This document shows positions 52,301 through 62,889 of a stretch of 64,000 nt of DNA, in pieces. The stretch covers positions 86,213,210-86,277,209 of the forward strand of contig CM063504.1 of NCBI GenBank assembly GCA_032207245.1. Reading direction: 5' to 3'. Each line of letters begins with the position of its first letter. Positions within the stretch are counted from its first letter, which is position 1. The stretch is from Pardosa pseudoannulata. Taxonomy: Eukaryota; Arthropoda; Arachnida; Araneae; Lycosidae. Position numbers and translations under genes: made by a program. The notes under the pieces are model-generated. The model was not told where the DNA came from. It searched no databases and worked only from the letters and a program-made list of their open reading frames with translations.

Positions 52301-53404
52301 AATGTTGCAGTTGAATTAGATTTTGCCAAAGAAGAAAACAGGAACTTAAAGCAATCACATCATTCATCTCAGAGAAATATGGAAAATGAACTAAAAACTT
52401 TAAAAGACACTATAGAAAACAAAAATTCTGAAAATTCTGAAATTAAAAATGAGCTAGCCAAAGCTTATGAAACTGTTTCAAATCTCCAAGAAGAGGTCCA
52501 GAAATATATAACAGAAATGAAAAAGGTGAAAGAAGACAATAGAAAGCTGAGGACTGAACACTTGCATTCTCAAAAAACAGTTGAGAGTGAATTCCAGAAA
52601 GTGGAAGAGCAGCTCATGAATGCTGAAGTTGAAAGTAAAGAATTGCGAACTGAACTTAATAAAGCACATGAAACTATCGCAAGTTTGCAAAAACAGATAG
52701 ATGAATCTCAAAATGAAGCTAAAAAGCTGAAAGAAAGCAACAAAAAACTGAAGTCAGAACAATCAAAAATACAAAAGAGTTCAGAATCTGAAACTCAAAA
52801 GTTAGTTGAAAAACTTGAAAGTCTGTTAGTTGAAAATGAGAAGTTAAGCACAGAAATAAGTCAGTATGAAAAGACTGTTATCACTCTACAAAATCAGATT
52901 GGTAGTGACCAAAAAGAAAAAGAGAAACTGAAAGCAGAAAAAGAAAAAATAAATGCAGATTTTGTTGCAGCAAAGAAGAGCATGGAATCGGAGCTCAGTA
53001 AGATAGAAAAGCATATTCAAACTGGAGATTCAGAAAAACAAGAATTACGTTCCGAATTAGCTAAATCTGTTGATACAATATCTGCATTTCAGAAAGAATT
53101 GGAGGATTGTCAAATTGAATTACAAAAAATTCGAGAACAAAACAAACAACTAAGAACAGATCAACAGAAAAAGGCTGTAGATAAAGGTTTGGCTGCAGAA
53201 AAGGATAGACTTGAAAAGGAATTTGCAAAGAGTCAAAAAATTATAGAAAAACAAAATTCTGACATCCGTAAGCAAATTGAAGATTATGATAAGCTTAAAA
53301 AGTTACTTGAAAAACGGGAAGGTGAAGTTCAAGCTTTTAATGTGGAGAGGGAGCGTTTCCAGTCACAGTTGGAAATGCTTGTTCAAGAGCTTGAAAAGAG
53401 GGAG
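46376..53404 (+). CDS. brp: brp giant exon H: 2,343-codon Bruchpilot-type coiled coil
   Basis: One uninterrupted 7,029-nt exon, phase 0 at both ends, opens after acceptor ttttttttccag and closes at GAG|gtcagt. Exon residues 1-93 are ELKS-conserved (IENLEDLLKEKDNQ, SSLEEAIGDKDKQISQLRDQ, ELHEREIAEYK). The rest is a Glu/Lys/Gln/Ser-rich coiled coil without cysteine-rich, globular or membrane parts. Residues about 94-1037 hold repeated KSQ/RSQ and KLQSEL-like motifs. From residue 1038 a 66/67-residue repeat appears in two blocks, and four 21-residue repeats lie between them. In the family this region forms the elongated C-terminal filament of Bruchpilot. It is longer than the whole Drosophila protein as I remember it (about 1,740 residues). 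A methionine codon 30 nt upstream at 46346 is intronic and not a start. Reading past 53404 gives only 27 codons before a stop. Confidence 0.95.
46655..46660 (+). promoter_or_regulatory. candidate internal 5' splice site in the giant exon
   Basis: The sequence ACAG|GTGAGA matches the donor consensus closely. The cut after 46654 falls exactly between codons (279 nt, 93 codons into the exon). It lies where ELKS homology gives way to the Bruchpilot-specific coil. Joining 46654 to the next exon at 54240 keeps phase 0 and would give an ELKS-length protein. Whether it is used is inferred, not seen. Confidence 0.5.
49487..51058 (+). repeat. 66/67-residue coiled-coil repeat, block 1 (8 units)
   Basis: Inside the giant exon, eight consecutive units have lengths of 66, 66, 67, 66, 66, 67, 60 and 66 codons. 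They start at LSKSLETITN, LAKSYEDSSS, LAETYETVSN, LAKSYETVSS, SKKLYEKITN, LSNLYEKVSS, LVKAYETMSN and LEKTNETIIS. Each unit keeps an xxKSYExxSxLQKQLD-like head, an EENxKLK motif near position 30, an ESELxKxEEEL motif near 45-55 and an ENKELRxEL end. The next unit, starting LSKSYEAISN at 51059, keeps only the head. Confidence 0.88.
51701..51952 (+). repeat. 21-residue coiled-coil repeat (4 units)
   Basis: Four consecutive 63-nt units are present, beginning KLYLDTQKEL, KLYTDAQKEL, KMYRDAQKEL and KILQETNSEL. Twenty-one residues are exactly three heptads, so this block would form a regular coil. It sits between the two blocks of 66/67-residue repeats. Confidence 0.8.
52055..53056 (+). repeat. 66/67-residue coiled-coil repeat, block 2 (5 units)
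   Basis: Five units of 66, 67, 67, 67 and 67 codons start at LRKSYDEISD, LSEYHEKLSA, LAKAYETVSN, LNKAHETIAS and ISQYEKTVIT. A further head, LAKSVDTISA, opens at 53057. They have the same landmarks as block 1, including QKQI/QKQLE heads and SQKTVESE-like middles. The repeat lies inside the giant exon and the frame is kept throughout. Confidence 0.87.
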
Positions 53405-54239
53405 GTCAGTCAAACAATGTGCTATTCCAGTCACTTCCCTTCCACTCTTATGATTTGGTTTTTACTTTATTTTCAAGAACTTTAGTTCATTTCGCCATCT
53501 GCTTTATTTTCAAAAAGTTCAGTTACCGCATGGGAATTATACAACTTTGGTTTTTTAAGATTTTATGCACTGTCAGACATAATTTATCCTTGCATTACTG
53601 GTAGTAGCACTGCTGGTAGTTTTAGTGCCTTTTTGCATGAATTATTGTTTCTTTTTATTTTTATTTGTAGAATTGATTTATTTTATTAAAAAAGAATAAT
53701 TCACATATGTTATTAGATATTTTTATCTATATATATTTGTATATTTAAGCTGTCATGCATATATATTTATTACTAAACACAAAGCAGGTATGATTTTGAA
53801 ATTAAGAGGAAATACAATCTATAAAAGATTAATATAAATCTACTGGAGAACTAATATTGACAAGCAAAAGTGTGAGACACTTGAATAACTTGGACTGAAT
53901 AATTTTGAACAATTGGATTGAATAATTTTTAATTCATATTATAATTATATTACTTTTATCTGATTATAAATCATTATAAAAAAATATGCATATGCTAAAT
54001 GCTTTTTCATATAACTCACTTTACTTTTAAAATGTTCACATTATTTAAGTACTTGAAAATATATGCCTGATATTGCTTTTTTAATGTGATATTTCACATC
54101 ATCTAATATTTTTTATAAAAAATAAAAAGTTGAAGAAATGAACAAACATTTCTTCAATTTTTTCCTTTTTTCTTTATTATTTTTTTATTTTCACCCAATG
54201 TCTACATCTATTATAACTCCTATTATTATTACTTAACAG

Positions 54240-54422
54240 TCTGACATTCAAAGATTGAAACAGCAAAAACGGCCAAGTATTCAACAAGAAGGTCCCCCGC
54301 AAGCAGAAATACTCGCATTACGCAAACAGATTGATGAAAAACAAAAGAAAATGGAGGAAATGGATAAAATGATGAAAAAGTGCCAAGAAAAGCTAAAAGT
54401 TTTAGAATCACAGCCACCTCCG
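54240..54422 (+). CDS. brp: brp exon I: ELKS C-terminal coiled coil with KRPS site
   Basis: Acceptor ttacttaacag, 61 codons, donor CCG|gtatat, phase 0 to 0. The translation begins SDIQRLKQQKRPSIQQEGPP, continues with ALRKQIDEKQKKMEEMDKMM and ends ESQPPP. The middle resembles the ELKS stretch around KLKSLEIAIEQKKEECNKLE. Flanking Pro-rich pieces (EGPPQ, SQPPP) should break the coil. KRPS fits the basic-directed kinase consensus [RK][RK]xS. This is the exon that either the giant exon's end or its internal donor would join. Confidence 0.9.
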
Positions 54423-54549
54423 GTATATACTCAATTTATTTAACATAAAACTAACTCTTTTTCTTTAGTTATTTTTAGTTATATTTATTATCTAACAAAT
54501 CTTAAAAATTATTATATGCAATACACTGAATAAATACATTCTTTATATA

Positions 54550-54980
54550 GACCAACAGGACTACTGCTGGCAACAGGGTCTGGTACTAATTTTCATGCCT
54601 CCCTTCCCCTTTTCAAAAACTAATCTTTTCAATTCACAAGCAATGATGTTCCGAATTTAGATTACTTAACTGTTGAATTTTTAAAGTTTAATATAAACTT
54701 ATTTATTTAAATATTTTGTACAAAAATTATACTTAGGAAGAATTTTCCTTTTTTTACAACAGAATCTGGCTAATGCTATGAGCATGTGTTAGTAGTGGCT
54801 ACAAAAAATAACAAAAAAAAAAAAATAATAATGTTACAAGTTGGGAGTATCAAGGAGGTATGTAAATCATTTCGTAAGTACATTGAAGGTGTGAAAAATG
54901 GGATAAAGTTTGTTTTTCAAGAAATATTTTTGGTAAATACAAATTTTTTGTGAGGTAAAAGTTGTGAAAAACAGCTTCAC
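54550..54980. repeat. dispersed repeat R4, copy 2 (intron I-J)
   Basis: Contains gggtctggtactaattttca, gaatttagattacttaactg and aatgggataaagtttgtttt in the same order and orientation as 42420..43205, with internal deletions. Present in two different introns of the same gene. Confidence 0.6.
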
Positions 54981-55875
54981 TGCTAAAATCTGTTTATGTT
55001 TCAGTTATTTTACTGTAAAGAAATTCCTCATTTAATTTTCTTGACATATAATTGATAGAATTTCATTTTCTGTAAAAGATTTATTTTGCTTTAAAATACA
55101 CAAAGAGAATTTTAATACAACCTCATATGCATTACATAAGTTTCATTAGTTTAATATGTATGTATAAATTTTAAATTTATAAAATCTAATTTTCTGAACA
55201 TATAAAGAATTTATTTTTTCAAACATGATTTGTATGTAATTAGTTCAGTAAAATTTTTATATTACTTAATATATTGTCTTAAATCATTCAAAAATAAGTC
55301 TAGATTAACCCATTTTCATTAATTTCACTTTTTAATTTTATAATTATATAGATACTTTTGTTTGGTCTGATTTACGTGATAAGTAGCTTGAATCATAATA
55401 TGCATGGTGCATATTTACCAATTTGTAAATTCTGATCACACATTACATAAATTTTAATTGCATTGTAAGAGTACATATTTATGAGCTAAGACTTTAAGAT
55501 TTTGAACTAGTTCCTTTTAGATCTTAAAATTAATAATTTAATTTAAAAATAATAAATAAATAAATCTATGCAACTGAAAAAAAGGAACATGGCAGTGGGA
55601 TTATAGAATTAAAAATATTTTATAATGTATCTGTAAAGAATTTTAATAAAAACCTCTTGGCTATTTATACTGCTATATTTATTTAAAATTCAATACTTTT
55701 TTAAAGGTCTTTAACACTTTCATTTTTTATTGTGAGGAATAGTAAGATTTCAAAAACAACATGTTGGCATGCATGATGATGTTTTATGAAAAAAAAAACA
55801 TAAATAAAAGGTGAAAATTTTGATTTTCCAGAGACATTTTTGTTTCTCTAACAATGCTCATTGTTTTTACTGCAG

Positions 55876-56093
55876 AAGGCTGGTGGTGATGGCGAGAATC
55901 AAAAAAGATTAGTAGCCTTAGAAAATTTGTGTGGAGAACTTACAAAAGAAAAAGAGAAATTAGAAAAAGAAGCATTAAAATCTCAAGAAGATGCTAAAAG
56001 ATTACAGGCAGAACTAGACAGACTGTTAGAAGTGATGACAGTAGTTGAGAAAGAAAAGTTTGCTCTTAATGAACAAATTAGAGAATTGCAAGA
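55876..56093 (+). CDS. brp: brp exon J: AELDRLLEVM block of the ELKS C-terminal half
   Basis: Acceptor tttttactgcag, 72 codons plus 2 nt, perfect donor GA|gtaagt. The translation contains LENLCGELTKEKEKLEKEAL and AELDRLLEVMTVVEKEKFAL, matching the EVDRLLEILKEVENEK segment of ELKS proteins. Ends in phase 2. The in-frame TAA just after the donor is intronic. Confidence 0.92.
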
Positions 56094-57515
56094 GTAAGTA
56101 AAATTTTATATATTGACAACATAATTCTTGTAAGTATTTAAAGAAAATACTAGAAAATATTTGTTATGCATGGCTTTTTATCCATCCTTTGAGTAATTCA
56201 CACCTTTTAGAAAAAGTCTATGACCCTCATCTGTTCTAAACAACTAAAAATATAAAACTTCTTAATTTTTACTTTTCAGTTTTATCTGAGTGTCACTAGC
56301 CTGTTAGAGACCACTAGTGTCTCTATTGCCTGTTTGACTGATTCAGCAAACATATTATGCTCTGTCTGCAGTTGACCTTTGAAGAGGTTTTTATGTGCAA
56401 ATCAAGGATACATGTTCTTAAAGTCTACAATAATTACACTAATGCAAAACTATTTTGAGATTCACCTTTGGAATGGTTTGCATTAAAAGCAGTGTTCAAA
56501 TTGAGAATTAGATTATAATGCTCATCTTTGATTATAGAACTCTTAATTCCTTTTCTTTGATTTTTAAAGCATTATGTATCCTTAAATCAAGCAATGATTC
56601 CAAAACTTTCTATAGTTGAACAGAAAAATAGATTTGAGATCATAGAATCCTTACAGATTTTGGGGACATGTGCTAATATGAGCTTGTACTTATGTATATA
56701 TATACATGTGTGTGTGAAGCTCAATGGCATGGAGTAGCACTTCATACTCCCACAGCAAAAGTTAAAGGTTAACTTAACCTTTCTCCTTACAGTGGGTAGA
56801 TAAATTGAAGACTAAGCCTGCTTGAGTACTAAAAATAAGGGGTTCCACAAAATTTAAACTCCCCCTGGGACATAACCTTCATGCCTGAGGGTCTTGACTT
56901 GACTTGAAAATGGAGGTTAGCTCTGTAGGTCAAGACCTCAAATTTGGGCTGTTACACCAAAGAGTTTATATATAGGTATAAGAATTCTGTTCAAGAGCAG
57001 ATTGCAGGGGTAATGATTAAAGAATCTGCAGGAAACAATGGTGCTGAGATGGAACTGTAAATATAAAGAAGTATTATGAAAAAGTGGTATTTTTAAAGGA
57101 GCAGGTAAAAATTTGTCTCACCAATATATCATTAATGGGCTACAATGCTAGAAAAAGTAAAAAAATTGAAAATTTGAGGTATTTTTGCCCAAAACAAATA
57201 TATGCAAGCTTTCTCCAAATTACAGACTAACTGAAATGGTTCCGATACAAGTTCAAAAAATCATTATTACATCTTAGCTTTAATAACAATTGTAAGAATT
57301 TGCTTTTTGCTTTAAACTCTTCACTGTAAAAATGTATGAACAAACTAGAGTATGTTATAGGTAATCTATTTATAAGAAGAAATAGAGTAAAAGAAATCTG
57401 TAATTCCTGTATTACAATATATAAAATTTCAATATTCTAATACATGTAAATTTACCATATAATTCAAAATTTCTCTGTACAGTATTTAATAGTTGTATCA
57501 ATACACTTTTAACAG
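56094..57515 (+). other. brp intron J-K (1,422 bp, phase 2) with a GC-richer unassigned stretch
   Basis: 56700..56970 is less AT-rich than the rest of the introns here (cctttctccttacagtgggt, actccccctgggacataacc, gacttgacttgaaaatgg). It may be an old mobile element of unknown class. No open frame. Confidence 0.45.
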
Positions 57516-57651
57516 GGCTGGTAAAGAAAAAGATTCTAAACTACAAGGTGCAAAAAGGGGCCAACAAGCGGATAGAACTAAAAATGCTCAGATGTTGGAG
57601 GAAGCTAGACGGCGAGAGTCAGAAGCTACTAAGGAAGCAGCAAAAGCACAG
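57516..57651 (+). CDS. brp: brp exon K: KNAQMLEEARRRE block
   Basis: Acceptor acttttaacag. The first base completes the Glu codon of exon J, then 45 codons run to CAG|gtatat (phase 0). The translation has AGKEKDSKLQGAKRGQQADR and TKNAQMLEEARRRE. The latter is a hallmark of ELKS/ERC proteins (KKNAQMLEEARRREDS in others). Confidence 0.93.
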
Positions 57652-59438
57652 GTATATAGTTGCATTTTAAATTCATATTTCTTAACATTTAACTTTTCAT
57701 ATTTTAAGACCTTTGCATTATTTATAAAGTCAGAATAATCCATTTATATTTTAAAGGACTTGTATTTTAAGGAAAGTTTATGACACATATACTTTCTATA
57801 AATAAGAATTAGTGTAGAAAATTCTGCTTCTGAAGCCTCTAATCTTATGGATAATTTTAAAAATGTATAAGTATTAAAATAAAAGTAGCAATTAGTATTT
57901 TTATAATTTGTATTAAAGTTTCAGAAAATTTGGAATATAAGAATGAAAAGTTTGTTTTCTTATTTCAAATGTTTGAATAATTAATAGTATAAAATTTATA
58001 TACATAGATTGAAATACATGCTTAATTGTTGATAAATATACAAAGTATCTGAGACTAAGTATACAAAAAATACTTGAGTTACAAATTAAAATAACATATA
58101 TTATATGTTTAATATTTATTTCATAGTTGAATTTTAAGATTCATTTATATATTTATTTTCAATTGTATAGGACGATAAAGAATACTGTTAGTATGAATAT
58201 TTAACTATCTAAAGAAAATAATTTTTTAATAAATAGTTATTCTTACATGGCAAAATATTTGCTTGATTACTGTTTGCTAATGAAATATGAATCCGTTGAT
58301 GAAATTGAAGCCTTAATATAATCTGGAAATAAAACAGCAAGACTTTTCAAACCTAGTGGAGCAATTTTTATTCTAAGAAGTATTAGATATTGAATCTCCA
58401 TTTTTGTATAATGTCCTACTAATGACTCCTTAAAAATATGCATTACTAACATACTTTTAAGTTGAAAGACAACTGTTAAAAAGGTTTTGAAAATGTTTAA
58501 AAATTCTGAAACTTGGTTGGCATAGTTTTTTTTTATAACTTATAAATTCTTATCAAAATAAAAACTTGCTTAAAAAGAAAGTGAAAACAAAATGAGTCAC
58601 TTATAGACTTGAGGTAACCTATTAATGAAGCTTTAACTTTTTCTATTGTAGCTTTTGATTACTTAAAATTATAAAAATCATTCTTTGCTTAATTGAGTAG
58701 GAAAGTTATTGGCTTTACATATGCCTTTTATAATCTCTTATACTTTCTTTTCTCTACTAAAACCCTGTCAGTCTTTGTTTTTGGCTGATAGATTCTTCTC
58801 ACTTTAAAAAGTTTTTCCCCTTATGTTTGTTGTAAGATTTTACTATAAAAATCTCTACTCTTCTTTACTTACAAAATGCTAATGTATATTACATCTTTAA
58901 CAACTTAAATATTTTTCATTTGATAGAACTATTTTGCTTTATGTGTCCAATAAATTTGAGATTTAAATTATAATTGTAAATAAATATTTTAAAACGCAAT
59001 CTGATATTTCAGATAATCTTGATTCTTTGTTTTCAAAACTGCTTATGTGACATTTGGCAACAATTTAATGTTGATAATTAAGCACACAAATTTTTGTCTT
59101 ATCAACTATATCTTAACTACTGTTTTTTTTTCCCCTTTCCCTTCCCTTTATATTTCTTTAGCAATCTGGGCCAGCTGGCTTCTTCTCTAGTTTTTTTTAA
59201 AGTTTTATATTTTCATACACAGATTATATTTAATTTATAATTATTAAACTTCATGATAAAGTAATATAAGCCACAAATATTTTGGCATTACTACATTTTG
59301 AGTGTATGAGAAATATTATTTTTTCATAAAGAAAATTATCCTGAGTTTATTTATGATTTTGTTTGGATTTGTTTTCTTTTGCTTCTTTATTTTGCTCTTC
59401 CCACCCTTCCCCCATACCTTGTATTCCCTGATCATCAG
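57652..59438 (+). other. brp intron K-L (1,787 bp, phase 0)
   Basis: AT-rich. No alternative exon recognised, although vertebrate ELKS genes splice in this part of the gene. Confidence 0.75.
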
Positions 59439-59570
59439 GAGCAAGTGCAACAGCAGCAAGAGAGGATTGAAGAACTAGAAGAGGCACTGCGGGAGAGTGT
59501 TCGTATTACAGCTCAGAGAGAGATTGCAGTGGCTGACAAGCAGTCACTCATTGAAGCTGCTGATGAAAAG
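59439..59570 (+). CDS. brp: brp exon L: ERIEELEEALRESVRITA block
   Basis: Acceptor cctgatcatcag, 44 codons, donor AAG|gtaaaa, phase 0 to 0. The translation EQVQQQQERIEELEEALRES, then VRITAQREIAVADKQ, matches the ALRESVRITAERE segment known from ELKS1 and Bruchpilot. The polypyrimidine tract upstream is rich in CCC and TTCC. Confidence 0.93.
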
Positions 59571-62055
59571 GTAAAAGCTCATAGAAGTATATATATTCAG
59601 AAGTTTAAAAAATCTGGAGCAGTAGTGCCCCTACAGAGCTTGATTTATGGCTTTAAATTCAGAGCATGGGTTAAGGTGCCCATTTTGACAGTATTTATCA
59701 TGTATCATAATTTAAAATTGCATTTTTACAGTTTAAGAAATAGTAAATCATTTGCAAATGTTAAAACAGTATTAAAGTTATTTTTAACACAGCATCTAAC
59801 AGCTTAAATCTCTCTCTTAACCCTTTAAAGGTCACCTACCTAAATTTTTGGAATTTAATGAAATTACTTTATAAATATTATCTATAAATGTTATAAATGC
59901 AAAATGTTTAAAAATTTTTTTACAATCTTTAGAGGGTTTGCTTTAGAGGATAACATAAAAGAGATTGGGGAGGGGGGGTTAACTGACAAACTCATCCCTG
60001 TGTACAGCTAGAATACAATACTTTTTACAGTTTTAATTATATTGGAAGAACAATAAATAAGTGTTCTTAAAAAAGAATAATAAATAAATAGTTCAACAAT
60101 TTATAAGTGTCGTTTGAATAGATACTTTTGTGTAGGGTCATAAGTAAAAAAAAATCGAATGACTAACTTTCGAGGTACAGCAAGTATAAATACAAAAAAA
60201 AAAAAAAAGATTAAATGCAGAAAAAAATAAACTCAATGTAGCACTATCATCTATTGTAAGTTTTAAATGTCAAAATTTTGAAAAAACCATTCATATTTCT
60301 CCAAAAATTAGAGAAAAAAAATGTTTAACAAGAGGTTTTGCTGTGAAACCACTGTCCGCTAAAGGGTTAAGAACCTCAATTAGTCAATCAAAGTTAGCAT
60401 CACTTGCTTTTTTAACACTAGAATATTGTCATGAAGAATTCAGCATGAAGGTTTTTAATTTCAAACTTTATTTACCAGTCAGCAACCTGTTGCACCTTAC
60501 AGGAGAAAAAGGCTGTATATATACAACCTAAGAACCAATCAGAGTCTGATTTTTAAAGACCAATCAGGGCCTTTTCAACAAAGATTTGCATAATTAAACA
60601 AAGAATAAATTTCCATATATTTACATTTAAACTGTCAAACCGCAACCTGTGGCATGGTAGACTGACACATTAACCGGCCACACATCTTTGTTGGAATATG
60701 ATATTACACAAAGATTAAATTTTAACAGAATTTAGACAATTTTTTATTAAAATCATAGAAAAATGAATAAGTTACAATATGTTGATGAATATGTTACAAT
60801 GATACAACAGGATATATACTGTCAATGATATTTTTATTTGTCTTCTCCATAACAGTTTTTAAAACCATTTTTTTAAAGACTAAAAACAAATTAAACTCTA
60901 ACTTAAGTGAAAAAGTACTTGAAAGATTGTAAAAGAAAATATGAATTGAAGTATTGGTAATTTATTGCTGAATCTCACTTTTTATGTTGTATTATCAACA
61001 GTATTTTCAACAAGAAAGGCACTGTAATAATATGATTTAAATTATTGTAATTTATTTTATATATTTTGAACTGTGAATAGTTTTAACTTTTTATACCTTC
61101 TTAAAAGTAAAAGGTAGTTCTTTGCTACTCTGCAACACGCATATGTATTATATTTTAAATTTTTTTCTGAGATTTTTTATAATAAAATGCTGAAATGTTC
61201 TTTAAAAATAAACATTCCTATTGCTCCTCCTAAAGAATATGTATATATATATATATATAATTTAGGAAATAGACTTTTAGCAATTCAGTAGACATCCTGT
61301 CTAACTTCTTTCTTGATCGGAAGGTGGAGTTAATGGTTATTTCATTCACATTATTACCTTGGAAATGTGTATGTGTTAAGCATTTTAAAGTAAACGCATT
61401 TTTCTATTTTGCTTATAGTTTTTATTATGATACCTTGATTCTTAGAAATCTTTATATATTTTCTTAGAAAAAAATTAAATATTTTCAAATATAAACAAGA
61501 CATCAAAATTTATAAATTTACATTAATATTTAAAAGTATTGTTGCAATACAATAAATATCAATGGCTACCCCAAAGTTCATATATACATTAAACTCTATT
61601 TTTTTATGTGTGTGTAAATTAGTTTTTGTTACTCTGAAAAAGCATTATATATATAAAAAAATAAATAAATAAAAATGGAGAAAAAAGCTAGTCATGTGAT
61701 TTGTGGAGTTTTACAGTTCAGAATTAAGAAAAAGTTAATATATACAGGGTTATATTGACTTTTATGTAAAATATCTCATATTTAAATGTTTAATAATTTA
61801 TGAAATAATAAAAATAGATTTAAATTACTAACATAGGTTATTAACATGGGTTATTAATAGTTAAAAACATAGATAGATTCAAGAAGCTTTAATTGCTCTT
61901 GTTAGTGATCTTACATGTGAGATCTTCATCACTCAGAGAGCACCTAGATGGATATTAATTCTTTTAAATTTCCTACATCAATAAAGCAATTAAAATTTAT
62001 TTTAGACCATAGTTATTATGACTTGTGTTTTACCTGTTTTCATTCTTTCTTCAAG
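59571..62055 (+). other. brp intron L-M (2,485 bp, phase 0)
   Basis: AT-rich, with a G run at 59970 and an A run at 60195. I looked for an exon resembling the ELKS VEELLMAMEKVKQELE segment and found none. Confidence 0.7.
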
Positions 62056-62216
62056 ATCAAAAGTTTGCAGTCTGAAGTCAGAGGTCTTCAAAAAGCACAT
62101 AATGCAAGATGTACTAACTGTCCTCCTCTGAAAGTGAAATTAGTAGGTGTAGAGAAAAAACTACAGAAACTCATGTCAGAAAGAAAACTACATCTTGAAC
62201 AGTTATTTGAAATGAA
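62056..62216 (+). CDS. brp: brp exon M: CxxC coiled-coil segment ending HLEQLFEMK (last certain exon)
   Basis: Acceptor tctttcttcaag, 53 codons plus 2 nt. The translation begins IKSLQSEVRGLQKAHNARC, continues TNCPPLKVKLVGVEKKLQ and ends ERKLHLEQLFEM plus AA. The tail matches the LEEVLEMKQEAL region of ELKS. The AA|gtaata donor at 62217 leaves phase 2 and the next exon should restore a lysine. If the donor is not used, the frame reads Lys and then TAA at 62218..62220, giving a protein that stops at FEMK. A CxxC pair (Cys-Thr-Asn-Cys) is the only close cysteine pair seen in the gene. Confidence 0.9.
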
Positions 62217-62889
62217 GTAATAGAATTTTAACATATTTGTTTATTTTTTTATAATGCATAGTTCTTTATAGTGAAAAATACCTAATAAGTAATGTAATAA
62301 TTTCATTCTGAAAACTTGACAAATTTTTAGATTCATTTATATTTTGCTTAAGCCAATAATACACTAATAATTTCTGCCGAATATATATTGACAAGTATCT
62401 AAGTTATTTTAGACCCCTAAAAGTAATAATAATAATTATTATTATTATATTTAAATAACTTTGAATACTGTATTTCCTAAATTAATCTGTCACTAAATTA
62501 AAATTTTGAATAAGTTTTTCTGAAAGATTATATAACATATAGACTCCACCCAGAAGACTCTTCCTTGTCCTTATTATATGTAAACATTTTATAATAAACT
62601 GTCATTTTAAATATCATAGGATGTTATTTATAAAAAAAATAAAATTTTAAAAAATGGGGATAAGAGATTTTATTGCTATTACATGCAAAAAGAATACTGT
62701 AAAGTGAAGTTGTATAATAGATATAGCTATTTATTATGATTTCAGTTCAATGTACCTGTTGAATAAGTAAATTTATGGATGTGGTTTAAAAAATTGTAAA
62801 ATATCAATTCAAATGACAAAATTATAAATATTAGCAGATTCTTGAAAATTTGAGAGATTGTTTATAGGACTTCCATCTCTCTTCTTTAG

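Noticed and set aside
53405..53485. End of the long frame after 53404 (VSQTMCYSSHF...)
   Set aside because: It follows a good donor GAG|gtcagt and the next ELKS-like exon joins in phase. The extra 26 residues are hydrophobic and unlike the coiled coil.
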